DNA from: a virus | Virus record (IMG/VR): IMGVR_UViG_3300046471_000247 | Location: 1-42,597 of that record | Length of the DNA: 42,597 nt | Strand: one strand, 5' to 3' | Notes under the pieces: generated by a model | The model's input: the letters and a program-made list of their open reading frames with translations, nothing else | What the model was told of the DNA's origin: nothing | Databases searched by the model: none | Shown: one piece after another, positions 13,644 to 21,282 of the stretch | Numbering within the stretch: position 1 is the stretch's first letter | Layout of the letters: each line of letters begins with the position of its first letter | Translations under genes and position numbers: made by a program

Positions 13644-14713
13644 GTGCCATCGCCCTCGCTCTCGTCCGCTTCGTCGTCGTTGCTCTCGGTGACCGCAGCG
13701 TGGTCCGATGCCGACGCTTTGTTTTCCAAGTGCAGCGTGGTGATGTAACCGCCGTTGCCATCGAGCTGATGCGTGGCAGTGGCGATGATCCACTCGATCG
13801 CGCAGATCTCATCCTTCCAGCCCTTCAACAGCACCGGCATTTCGGGATAGACGTCCGGGCGACCGAGGGCAAGCTTCAGCTCGAAGGTCGCCGCGCCGCG
13901 CTTCACGCGGGCAAGCTCGGCCTCGGCTGCGCGTTTGGCATCTTCCTCGCTGGCGTAGTCGCCGCGCAGAATCTTCACGTGCCCGTTCTTTCCTGCCAGA
14001 GCGGTATGGCCTCGCGCGGCGCCGACGTCGTGCCAGCGCGCGCGGATGCCGGTGTATGCGGTGCGATCAATGGCTTGGTAATGGTGTTCATCGCCATCGG
14101 CACGGGTGATCGTCAGCGTGGCCAGCGGCTTTCCGGTCGCGGTCTGCGTCTGTCCGATCGGTGCGAACAGCAAGCAACCGTGTTTGACCGTGGCCACCGC
14201 GTCCCACTGCTTGCCAAGCCGGCGCAGCAACGCCATGTCGCTTTCGGTCTGATCGATCTGCTGCACGGTTTGGCCAGCCAGCGACGCCGACACGCGCGGC
14301 GTCAGCCCGTGCTCGCCAGCGATGATGTTCACGATGTGCCCGATGGTGGTGTTGCTCCAGCTGCGTTCCTTGCGCGTGGCCAGGCCTGACGAGACGGGCG
14401 CGCTGCGGCCGCGCACGCTGATCTTGTCGGGCGGCCCCTGGTGCTGAACCTCGTCAATGATGTAACTGCCTTGCAGGCTGATGCCCGAACCTTCAAAGCC
14501 GATCATCGCCTCCGCTGTGGCGCCCTTTCGTGGCAGTACGATCTTGCCATCCGTGTCCTCAAATTCCAGATCGAGCTGATCGGCGTGATCCTGCCGGCTG
14601 GCCGTAAGCGAGAGCGACGACAAACGCGGGCGCAGGCGATCGGTGACGTCGGTCCCGTCGATGGTGACCTTGAACGTCGGCCGCGCCATGGTGGTCTTCG
14701 GCGACGTGCTCAC
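13640..14713 (-). CDS. D: Tail protein D (baseplate hub, gpD family)
   Basis: A 357-residue homologue of P2 gpD, the hub or tail protein that links the spike and tube. It begins with a beta-rich domain containing V-T-I-D-G-T-D-V-T-D-R-L and R-L-S-S-L-S-L-T, and later has Y-Q-A-I-D-R and A-K-R-A-A-E-A-E-L, as in the late control D/GPD family. It overlaps U by four bases with a GTG start; ATG at 14689 (MARPTF) is a possible alternative. In P2 the order is also T-U-D. Confidence 0.92.
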   Translation of the reverse strand: MSTSPKTTMARPTFKVTIDGTDVTDRLRPRLSSLSLTASRQDHADQLDLEFEDTDGKIVLPRKGATAEAMIGFEGSGISLQGSYIIDEVQHQGPPDKISVRGRSAPVSSGLATRKERSWSNTTIGHIVNIIAGEHGLTPRVSASLAGQTVQQIDQTESDMALLRRLGKQWDAVATVKHGCLLFAPIGQTQTATGKPLATLTITRADGDEHHYQAIDRTAYTGIRARWHDVGAARGHTALAGKNGHVKILRGDYASEEDAKRAAEAELARVKRGAATFELKLALGRPDVYPEMPVLLKGWKDEICAIEWIIATATHQLDGNGGYITTLHLENKASASDHAAVTESNDDEADESEGDGT

Positions 14714-15153
14714 GGCGTTGTCCCGCTGGTGCTGCTATCGCTGTTGATCGGAGTGTCGGTGGGCAGGTTGTCACTGCGCTCGAGCGTAATCGAGAAATCC
14801 ACTTTTCGCGGCGTGCCGTCAGCGAGGTGGTAGCGATGCGTGGTCTCCATGGAACCAATGAAATAGGTGCCGTAGACATACCCGGTGCCGTCGACCAGGA
14901 CGTACGCGTTGCCGGTGCGTCCCATCTGCTCGAGCTGTGTGATTGATGCGAGCTGACCGGTGATTTCGGGCGCCACGGTGCCCGATAGCGTGAGCGATTC
15001 CGAGCCAGGTCCGAGGTACTGGTACGCATCGCGCGCGCCTACGCGCACGGCTGCGCCGTGCTTGAACTGCATCTGCCGCCGCAGCTCGTTGAACGCTGCT
15101 GTGTTCATGCCGAAAGCAAACGGGCCGAGGGCCATTAGGGTATAGGACATCAT
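14710..15153 (-). CDS. U: Tail protein U (tail terminator-like gpU)
   Basis: A 147-residue gpU homologue. The start M-M-S-Y-T-L-M-A-L-G-P-F-A-F and W/H-like positions, then G-R-T-G-N-A-Y-V-L-V-D-G-T-G-Y-V-Y-G and D-F-S-I-T-L-E-R near the C-terminus, are typical. gpU is needed for tail completion. It lies two bases after T and overlaps D by four bases. Confidence 0.92.
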   Translation of the reverse strand: MMSYTLMALGPFAFGMNTAAFNELRRQMQFKHGAAVRVGARDAYQYLGPGSESLTLSGTVAPEITGQLASITQLEQMGRTGNAYVLVDGTGYVYGTYFIGSMETTHRYHLADGTPRKVDFSITLERSDNLPTDTPINSDSSTSGTTP

Positions 15154-15155
15154 GC

Positions 15156-17945
15156 TCAGTCGTCCGAGTAAGCGGAGCGGCCGCGCGCCTGCGTCTGGCG
15201 ATCGCGTTCGTTGAGGGCATCGTTGACCGCCTTCTTCACCTGAGTCGGATCCGAGCCGCGGGCATCGATGTGGATGACGGTCGGCGAGCCGGCCGCTGTG
15301 GATCCGCCGGCGCCAGGCGTGGCCACCGGCGAGTTCGGCGCGATCGCGCTGTTACCCGCGGCGGTCGGTTGGTTGCCCGGCAGCGGCGTGCGACCGATTA
15401 GCTCGGCCACCTGGCGCGCGTACTCCGTGTCGCCCGGCATGATCCAACGCAGCGGCGTGCCGCCCGCAGCGGCGGCCGGCGGCGTCTGGCCAAAGTTTCG
15501 GATCTTCATGATCAGATCCGACACGCCTTGCAACTTGGTCGAGATCCAGTCGAGCGCACTGCGCGCCGCACCTTCCACGCTCGCCCACATGTCGGTGAAC
15601 CAGGTCTTGACCGGCTCCCAGTGCGTGACGACGAAGCCAGCCGCGTTGCCGATCGCTTCGCCCAGGCCGACGAACATGCGCACGCCGAACGAGACCGCCT
15701 GGATCACGCCATTGAGCACGACGCCGATCACCTGGCCAAAGCTGACGCCGCTCTCGCGTGCGCCATCGAGCTGGGCCTGCGTCGCCTGCATCGGCTCGAG
15801 CAGCTGGACGAACCAGCGCCACGCTGCACCGATCGCCGAACCGATCAGATCGAACGCCGGCTTCAAAGGCGCCAGGGCATTCATCAGGTCGTTCAGCGCG
15901 GGGCGCACCGTACCGGCGATGCCCTGGCCAACGCCCTGGAACCACGCAGCGATCACCTGCCAGTAGTGACGCACCGCAACGACCGCCACGGTGATCGCGG
16001 CCACCAGGGCGAGCACGGGCCAGCCGACGCCGGCGATCGCCGTGGCGGCCATCCGGGCGCCCGTGGCGATCATCGGGAAGAGTCGTGCGAGGGACAGCGT
16101 GCCGCCAGCGCCGAACAGGCGCATGACGCCGCCGAAAACGAAGCGGAGAAGATTGAGCTGGGATAGCAAACCGCCCAGGGCAATCATCGTGCCGCCGCCG
16201 GCGGTGGCCAGGATGCCAAAAGCGCCGGCCGTGACCAGGGCGCCCTTGGCCATTGCGGGGTGCCGTTCCGACCAGGCGGACAGCGTGCGCATCACGCCGA
16301 CCAGCTTTTGCAGTCCGGAGACGTAGAGCGGCAGCAGCTGCGTGCCCAATTCGCGATAGAGGTCGCGCTTGCGCGCCTGCAGCTCCGCTTCCTGGCCAGC
16401 GGCCGTGCCTTGCGCCTCGGAGTAGAGCGCGTCAACACCGTAGGCGCGCGGCGCATTGGCCAGCTGCTTGGCGATGTTGGCGCGCTCGAGGAACAGCGAG
16501 GCGAACAGATCGCCGCCCTTACGTCCCGAGAACAGCGCGTTGATCTTGCTGATCACCTGCTGGTCGTTGAGCTTGCCGTCGGGGTTGAGCTTCGGAATCA
16601 CCCGCGTCATCAAGAACTCGAACGGGTTGGAGCGATACAGGTCGCCGTCCTTGAGCGCATCGGGAAGCAGCTTCTTGACGTGACCCGTGGTGCCGTACTT
16701 CACCGAGCCCTTATTGAGCAAGCCCAGTTGGGCGAGTTCCTCGGCCGCCTGCTGCGTCGAGCGCCCCGCCGCCCAGTTCTGGTACGCGGTGGCCAGGCCG
16801 GTACCGGTGCGATGGCCGCCCATTTCCTGCATGGTGTGCAGCAAGCCGAAGAAGAACGAGGTGTCGTTCAATTGCTTCGCCGCGATGCCACCCGTCTTGA
16901 TCATGTTGAGCATGTCTTCGGGCTTCACCAAGCCGCCTGATGACACGTAGGCCTGCGTGGCGAAATCCAGCACGCGCTTCAACTTCTCCGGATCCTTGGC
17001 TGCGCCGCGCAGCTCGGCCACTTTCAGCAGATCCATAAACATGGCCTCGGCGTTTTCGCCGTGACCTTCCCCGTGACCGCCCTGCGACATCACCGTCTCG
17101 ATGCCGAACTTCATGCGCGCCAGGTAGGGCGTCACCTGCTCGGCCTCGTGCATGTCGCGCAGCACGCTGTAGGACTCTTTGAGCAGCTTGAGGTTGTCCG
17201 TCGCGCTGGTGCCCATCACGTCCATGCCGCGTGCGAACTTCGTAGCGTCGTTGACCATGCTGTCGCCGATGCCCAATGCGCGCAGCTGTGCAGTTTGCGT
17301 CGCGAAAGCTTTGGCTTCATCGATCGTGGGACTGAGCGCACCGAGCACGTGGCGGCCGGTCTCCATGGCGGCATAGCCGCCGACGGTCAGGTGCGCCGCC
17401 GTAGCCTGGCCACGCTCGAACGTTTGCCGCGCGGCCGCGGCCCGTTGCTGCTGCTGGGAAAGCTTCTGCAGCTGCGCTTGCTGACCGGCCATCTGTTGCG
17501 TGGTGGCCGCGATGTTGTTGCGCAGCTGCACCTCGTGCGCCGCGAGATTGCGCGTATTGATGCCCGCTGCGCCGAGCGCCTGGCGCATCGTCCCGAGGCG
17601 CTGCACGTTCTGGTTGTATTGGCGCTCGAGCGTGGAGGCTTCGCGCTTGGCGGCGGCAAATTCGCGCTGCTGCGCACGCGTGGGCGCGATGGTGGAGGCA
17701 ATCGCCTTGCCCAACGCGGTGGCGCGCTGCTGCGCCGTGTTCATTTCGCCGTGCAGCTTGGCGGTGCCGGCTTTGAGGTCGCGGAAGCCCTTGAGGTCTT
17801 CCTGCGCCTTTTGCAGTTCCTTCAGGCGCTGGCGAGTCTCGCGCAGCGCCTTGGAAGTGGCCGACGAACTGCCGGTGATGGAACGCAGCGGGGCGGTGGC
17901 CTTGTCGATCATCCCCAGCAGCACACTCAACTTCAGATCCATCAT
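15156..17945 (-). CDS. T: Tape measure protein T
   Basis: A 929-residue tape measure protein, the length ruler for the contractile tail. It has long Gln/Ala-rich coiled-coil helices in the first 180 residues, a middle region of phage tail tape measure type, and hydrophobic segments near 565-680, followed by a Gly/Ala/Pro-rich stretch near the C-terminus. Its start overlaps the E' end (ATG 17945; a second ATG one codon later). Position after E/E' and before U is the P2 order. Confidence 0.95.
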   Translation of the reverse strand: MMDLKLSVLLGMIDKATAPLRSITGSSSATSKALRETRQRLKELQKAQEDLKGFRDLKAGTAKLHGEMNTAQQRATALGKAIASTIAPTRAQQREFAAAKREASTLERQYNQNVQRLGTMRQALGAAGINTRNLAAHEVQLRNNIAATTQQMAGQQAQLQKLSQQQQRAAAARQTFERGQATAAHLTVGGYAAMETGRHVLGALSPTIDEAKAFATQTAQLRALGIGDSMVNDATKFARGMDVMGTSATDNLKLLKESYSVLRDMHEAEQVTPYLARMKFGIETVMSQGGHGEGHGENAEAMFMDLLKVAELRGAAKDPEKLKRVLDFATQAYVSSGGLVKPEDMLNMIKTGGIAAKQLNDTSFFFGLLHTMQEMGGHRTGTGLATAYQNWAAGRSTQQAAEELAQLGLLNKGSVKYGTTGHVKKLLPDALKDGDLYRSNPFEFLMTRVIPKLNPDGKLNDQQVISKINALFSGRKGGDLFASLFLERANIAKQLANAPRAYGVDALYSEAQGTAAGQEAELQARKRDLYRELGTQLLPLYVSGLQKLVGVMRTLSAWSERHPAMAKGALVTAGAFGILATAGGGTMIALGGLLSQLNLLRFVFGGVMRLFGAGGTLSLARLFPMIATGARMAATAIAGVGWPVLALVAAITVAVVAVRHYWQVIAAWFQGVGQGIAGTVRPALNDLMNALAPLKPAFDLIGSAIGAAWRWFVQLLEPMQATQAQLDGARESGVSFGQVIGVVLNGVIQAVSFGVRMFVGLGEAIGNAAGFVVTHWEPVKTWFTDMWASVEGAARSALDWISTKLQGVSDLIMKIRNFGQTPPAAAAGGTPLRWIMPGDTEYARQVAELIGRTPLPGNQPTAAGNSAIAPNSPVATPGAGGSTAAGSPTVIHIDARGSDPTQVKKAVNDALNERDRQTQARGRSAYSDD

Positions 17946-18058
17946 TCCTCTCCGCCGTTACGAATGCGCGCCTGTTCGCGCCACTCCATCAATTCCGTCA
18001 GCCCCATCTCGTCCATCACGGGTGGTGCCCAGTGGAACACCACCGCGATGTCGGCCAT
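17942..18058 (-). CDS. E': Tail assembly E' (gpE extension, GpE family)
   Basis: The 38 residues from ATG 18058 carry a short GpE-type sequence (F-H-W-x-P-x-x-x-D-x-M-x-L-T-E-L-M-E-W-R-E). In P2 this part is made as the tail of an E+E' fusion by -1 frameshifting. Here the -1 frame is open from the slippery site at 18112-18106 through this segment, adding F-V-D-E-S-E-P-R-G-L-P-A-R-V-E-D-A before it. It may also be translated on its own. Confidence 0.8.
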   Translation of the reverse strand: MADIAVVFHWAPPVMDEMGLTELMEWREQARIRNGGEE

Positions 18059-18066
18059 GGCGTCCT

Positions 18067-18372
18067 CTACGCGGGCTGGAAGCCCTCGCGGTTCGCTTTC
18101 GTCAACAAAAAACCGGCCACCTCCATGCCGAACTGGGTCATGTCGGCCGGATCGAGGTTGGACACTTCCGGCTTGGTGAGCGTCGGCTGGGTGATGCGCG
18201 GAAGCACCACTTCCAGCGCGGCGACGTCCATGTGCAGCAGGTTGATCAGTTGCGTGCCGCGCAATTCGCCCGACTTGGGCTTGCGCACACTGACCTGGGT
18301 GATCGTGGTGTCGCCGCGGACGATCGGCTCTTCGAGGGTGACGATGGCGACGGTGTGGTTGCGTTCGGACAT
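18067..18372 (-). CDS. E: Tail assembly protein E
   Basis: A 101-residue gpE homologue with T-L-E-E-P-I-V-R-G, the R-K-P-K-S-G-E-L-R-G-T segment and S-N-L-D-P-A-D near residue 70, typical of the phage tail assembly chaperone family in P2-like phages. It lies after FII and before the tape measure gene. A TTTTTTG slippery heptamer near its 3' end allows a fused E+E' product. Confidence 0.9.
   Translation of the reverse strand: MSERNHTVAIVTLEEPIVRGDTTITQVSVRKPKSGELRGTQLINLLHMDVAALEVVLPRITQPTLTKPEVSNLDPADMTQFGMEVAGFLLTKANREGFQPA
18106..18112 (-). promoter_or_regulatory. -1 ribosomal frameshift site (TTTTTTG) between E and E'
   Basis: The minus-strand heptamer T-TTT-TTG is in the zero-frame register needed for a -1 slip (the codons encode G-F-L in A-G-F-L-L-T). 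The -1 frame continues open into E'. P2 uses the same heptamer at the same place. Confidence 0.85.
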
Positions 18373-18448
18373 GACGCGGATCCTTGGATACGAGGTGAGA
18401 AAGGCGCCCCGAGTGATCGGGGCGCACCTGGTCAGAGGGGGAAGGGGT

Positions 18449-18961
18449 TTACCAGTGGCCGATGGCGGCGCGCTGAGCAGCGAGGATGTCGAAGCCGTCG
18501 ACGATGAACAGGTTGTTCGGCACATCGATCTCGATGAGCGTCGCACCGTTGACGGTTTCCTTGTAGTAGGACACCTGCATGGTGAACTTGTGCTCGGTCG
18601 TGTCGCCGGGCTTGGCATCGCCGCGGTCGATTTCGCTGTAGCGGCCGCGGGCGACAACCTCTACCGCGTCGTAGGCGCCGGTGTCTTCGGCCTGGTAGGC
18701 GCCGGCCCAGCGCAGCATGACGGCGCCCACGGTGGTGGCGCCGAACTTACGCAGCGCCTCGCGCAGGTAACCGCCTGCGGAGAAGTTCATCTCCATCGCG
18801 TCGGCACCGACGTCGAGCTTGAGCGTGCCGTCCATACCGCCGGCGCGGTAGTCCTCCATCTTGCGCGCCAGTTTGGGCAGCGTGACCGAGCGCGTTTGGC
18901 CCATGAAGGACACGCCGTCCTGGAAGATGTCGAAATTCTTGAGGGTCTTGGGGAGTGCCAT
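18449..18961 (-). CDS. FII: Major tail tube protein FII
   Basis: A 170-residue tail tube protein. It starts with M-A-L-P-K-T-L-K-N-F-D-I-F-x-D-G, followed by L-P-K-L and the E-x-Y-R-A-G-G-M-D segment, all conserved in P2 gpFII. It polymerises as the inner tube of the contractile tail. A perfect GC-rich hairpin separates it from FI. Confidence 0.95.
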   Translation of the reverse strand: MALPKTLKNFDIFQDGVSFMGQTRSVTLPKLARKMEDYRAGGMDGTLKLDVGADAMEMNFSAGGYLREALRKFGATTVGAVMLRWAGAYQAEDTGAYDAVEVVARGRYSEIDRGDAKPGDTTEHKFTMQVSYYKETVNGATLIEIDVPNNLFIVDGFDILAAQRAAIGHW

Positions 18962-18992
18962 TGGCTAGGTTCCTCGAGCGAAAGGCGGAGAA

Positions 18993-19014
18993 GCCGGCGG
19001 CCGAAGCCGCCGGC
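18993..19014. repeat. GC-rich hairpin between FI and FII
   Basis: GCCGGCGG-ccgaag-CCGCCGGC is a perfect 8-bp stem in the 58-base gap between FI and FII. With no T-run it is more likely an mRNA stability or processing element that sets sheath-to-tube ratios than a terminator. Confidence 0.5.
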
Positions 19015-19019
19015 GGGGA

Positions 19020-20204
19020 TCAGGCGTTATTGGTGCTGGTCACCGCGGCGACCAGGTTGGCCACGTACGTGTCCGTGAAGGTCTGGCGCAGGGTCAGATC
19101 CTCGAGCGGCGGTACCGGCGTGTAGTCGTAGGACAGCGTCAGGCCGCCGGCCTTGAGCGTGTCGGTGCTGTTGAGCGATGGATCGAACCAGCACTTGCCG
19201 CCGAGCAGGAAGCCCTGGGCAGTGAGGTCGCGCAGCTTGGCGTTGATCGACTCGATGATGTCGCGCGCCAGGCTGGCATGCATGGGCTTGTCGGTGTACT
19301 CGAACACGCCGTCGCCGATCGTCGCCGCGACCACCTGCGCAGTGCGCGTATAGCTCTCGAATACGAAGGTGCCGTCGTCGCAGGTGCGCGAGCCCCAGAA
19401 ACGGAAGCCGTTGCGGTTGATGAGCGTGGTCACGCTGGCCTGGTTCAGGAGGTCGGCATCGGTGCCCTCGGTGAGGTAGTCGAAGAACACGTCCGCGCTG
19501 ATGCCGGTGACATTGTTCACCGGTACGTTCGACAGCACCTTGTGCCAGCCGGTGGTCTGGTCGATCTGCGCACGCAGGCCGAGCGCGATCGCGATGGTCA
19601 TCGCCTTCGCGGCTGCGTTGGCGGTGGTGTCCCAGGCGGTGAAGTCGGGCCAGATCAGCATCAGTTCGCGGCCGCTGAACTGCTCGCGATACGCAAGCGC
19701 TTCCGTGACGCTGGAGCAATCATCACACGTGGCATAAGCGAAGGCCCCCAGCTGCTTGGCGATCGCCGCCAGCGCGGTGGTCACTGCATCGCTGTCGTGG
19801 CCCGGCACACCCAGGATGCGCGGACGCACGCCCACGCGCTGCTCGGCCGTGAGAAGGGCTTTCAGGCCGGTATAGCGGCCATTGGCGTCGGTAGTGCCTA
19901 CGATATTGGACGTGGTGGCGGCTTCGTCCACACCCTCGGTCACACGAATGACCACCACCGGACAGTTGACCTGGTCGGCTATCGCCTGGAGCGTCTTGGC
20001 CAGCGTGCCGGCGGTGCCAGCTTTGGCAATGCCGTCCTGCGGACGCGTCACCAGCACCGGTGTATCGAGCGGGTAGGCCGTCGCGTCGGCATCCGCGGCG
20101 GTGACGACAACGCCGATCACGGCGGTGGAGATGGTCTGCAGGGCGAGCGGGGCATCGGTCTCTTCGTCGATGCGTGCGCCGTGGTGATAGGCAGTGCTGG
20201 TCAT
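19020..20204 (-). CDS. FI: Tail sheath protein FI
   Basis: A 394-residue contractile tail sheath. The start Y-H-H-G-A-R-I-D-E, I-S-T-A-V-I-G-V-V-V-T-A, L-x-V-P-G-H-D, a W-P-D-F-T-A-W-D segment, and R-F-W-G-S-R-T-C near 275-282 are P2 gpFI features. It is the first gene of the FI-FII-E-T-U-D group. No clear late activator site was found upstream. Confidence 0.95.
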   Translation of the reverse strand: MTSTAYHHGARIDEETDAPLALQTISTAVIGVVVTAADADATAYPLDTPVLVTRPQDGIAKAGTAGTLAKTLQAIADQVNCPVVVIRVTEGVDEAATTSNIVGTTDANGRYTGLKALLTAEQRVGVRPRILGVPGHDSDAVTTALAAIAKQLGAFAYATCDDCSSVTEALAYREQFSGRELMLIWPDFTAWDTTANAAAKAMTIAIALGLRAQIDQTTGWHKVLSNVPVNNVTGISADVFFDYLTEGTDADLLNQASVTTLINRNGFRFWGSRTCDDGTFVFESYTRTAQVVAATIGDGVFEYTDKPMHASLARDIIESINAKLRDLTAQGFLLGGKCWFDPSLNSTDTLKAGGLTLSYDYTPVPPLEDLTLRQTFTDTYVANLVAAVTSTNNA

Positions 20205-20260
20205 GTGGGCCTCGCTATGTGGGAGTTGGCTTTAGACGGTTGGAACGAGCGCAAGAGGCA

Positions 20261-20923
20261 TCAGGTGAAGCCCGTCGCGGTGACTTGCGCGGTGAAGGTG
20301 GTGGTGGAAACAATCGAGCCGTTGCGACGCAGCCAAATCGTCACGGTGACGGTCGCCGAGACAGTGGCCGAACTCCTGGATGGCGTGCTGGCTTGAAGCG
20401 TTAGCACCTGGGAGCTGGTGCAAGGTTGGAAGCCCGGAGCGGAATTGGTCACAACCGCCGGGGCAGTATTCGACGCACCGAACTGCACTTGGTATTCCGC
20501 GACACTCTGACCGCTGCGCAACCAGGTGCCGGTTGCCACGGTCTGCGATCCGCCATTGCCTCCCCCGCTGATACGCTCGACGATCTGATAGGTGCCGTCG
20601 TTGTTGATGCGGACGTCGATGAAGGCGTACGTCGTATCGGCAGATGACGTCTTGGCCGTGTTGACGGCGAGGTAATGGGCGCCGTTGATCGGCAAGGCGT
20701 AGTTAGCGGTGCCAATCTTTGCCCACTTGGGGCCGACGTCCGTTCCGTCTGCGTATCGCATGCCAAGGGTGGGTCCCGGCTGACCGTACTGGGCCGCGGC
20801 GTACCGCAACGGCGTGCCATCCTGCTTACGCAGGAAGCTGGCGACGGGGCCATCTCCGACGACATCGGGGTCGTAGAGGTTGTCCGTATCGCCAATGGCG
20901 ACGTTGCTGTACTTGCTGGTCAT
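20261..20923 (-). CDS. Tail-associated hypothetical protein in the Z/fun position
   Basis: A 220-residue, beta-rich, Ser/Thr-rich protein without signal or membrane segments. It contains Y-D-P-D-V-V-G-D-G near the start and Gly-rich G-G-G-N-G-G-S near residue 130. It overlaps the 120-residue gene by four bases and lies between the fibre and sheath, where P2 carries G and the accessory gene fun(Z). A tail tip or fibre-related role is likely, but no family is recognised. Confidence 0.6.
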   Translation of the reverse strand: MTSKYSNVAIGDTDNLYDPDVVGDGPVASFLRKQDGTPLRYAAAQYGQPGPTLGMRYADGTDVGPKWAKIGTANYALPINGAHYLAVNTAKTSSADTTYAFIDVRINNDGTYQIVERISGGGNGGSQTVATGTWLRSGQSVAEYQVQFGASNTAPAVVTNSAPGFQPCTSSQVLTLQASTPSRSSATVSATVTVTIWLRRNGSIVSTTTFTAQVTATGFT

Positions 20924-21282
20924 GCGGGGACGGTCGCCGGATCAGCAGCGATTGCGCGCTCGTTGTACAGGACGTCGTAGGCCGCCTTCAGCACGACCAT
21001 CATGCCCGCCGCCGAGATCTTGCTCAGATCCGCGCCTGTCACTGGGTCGACGCTTCCTTCGGGTGTAAGACATCGTGACGCGATGTTGCTGATCTGCACC
21101 GGGAGGACGTCGAAATCGCCCATAGGCGACTGCGGCACGCCATTGACGAAGAGGTACTTGCGCGCCTGGAATGAAACGTTCGCCCTGCCCGTATTCACGT
21201 CATAGAAAAGATGCGTCTGCTCCGCGATGACTTCCGAGTTGACGCCATTCGCAATTTGCTGAATGCGTGCGTTGTCGCTCAC
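20920..21282 (-). CDS. Conserved phage tail-fibre region protein
   Basis: A 120-residue protein overlapping its neighbours at both ends by four bases. It contains V-I-A-E-Q-T-H-L-F-Y-D near residue 18 and G-V-P-Q-S-P-M-G near 48-55. Its place immediately after the tail fibre suggests the role of a fibre assembly protein like P2 gpG, but the sequence does not match gpG. Confidence 0.55.
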   Translation of the reverse strand: MSDNARIQQIANGVNSEVIAEQTHLFYDVNTGRANVSFQARKYLFVNGVPQSPMGDFDVLPVQISNIASRCLTPEGSVDPVTGADLSKISAAGMMVVLKAAYDVLYNERAIAADPATVPA

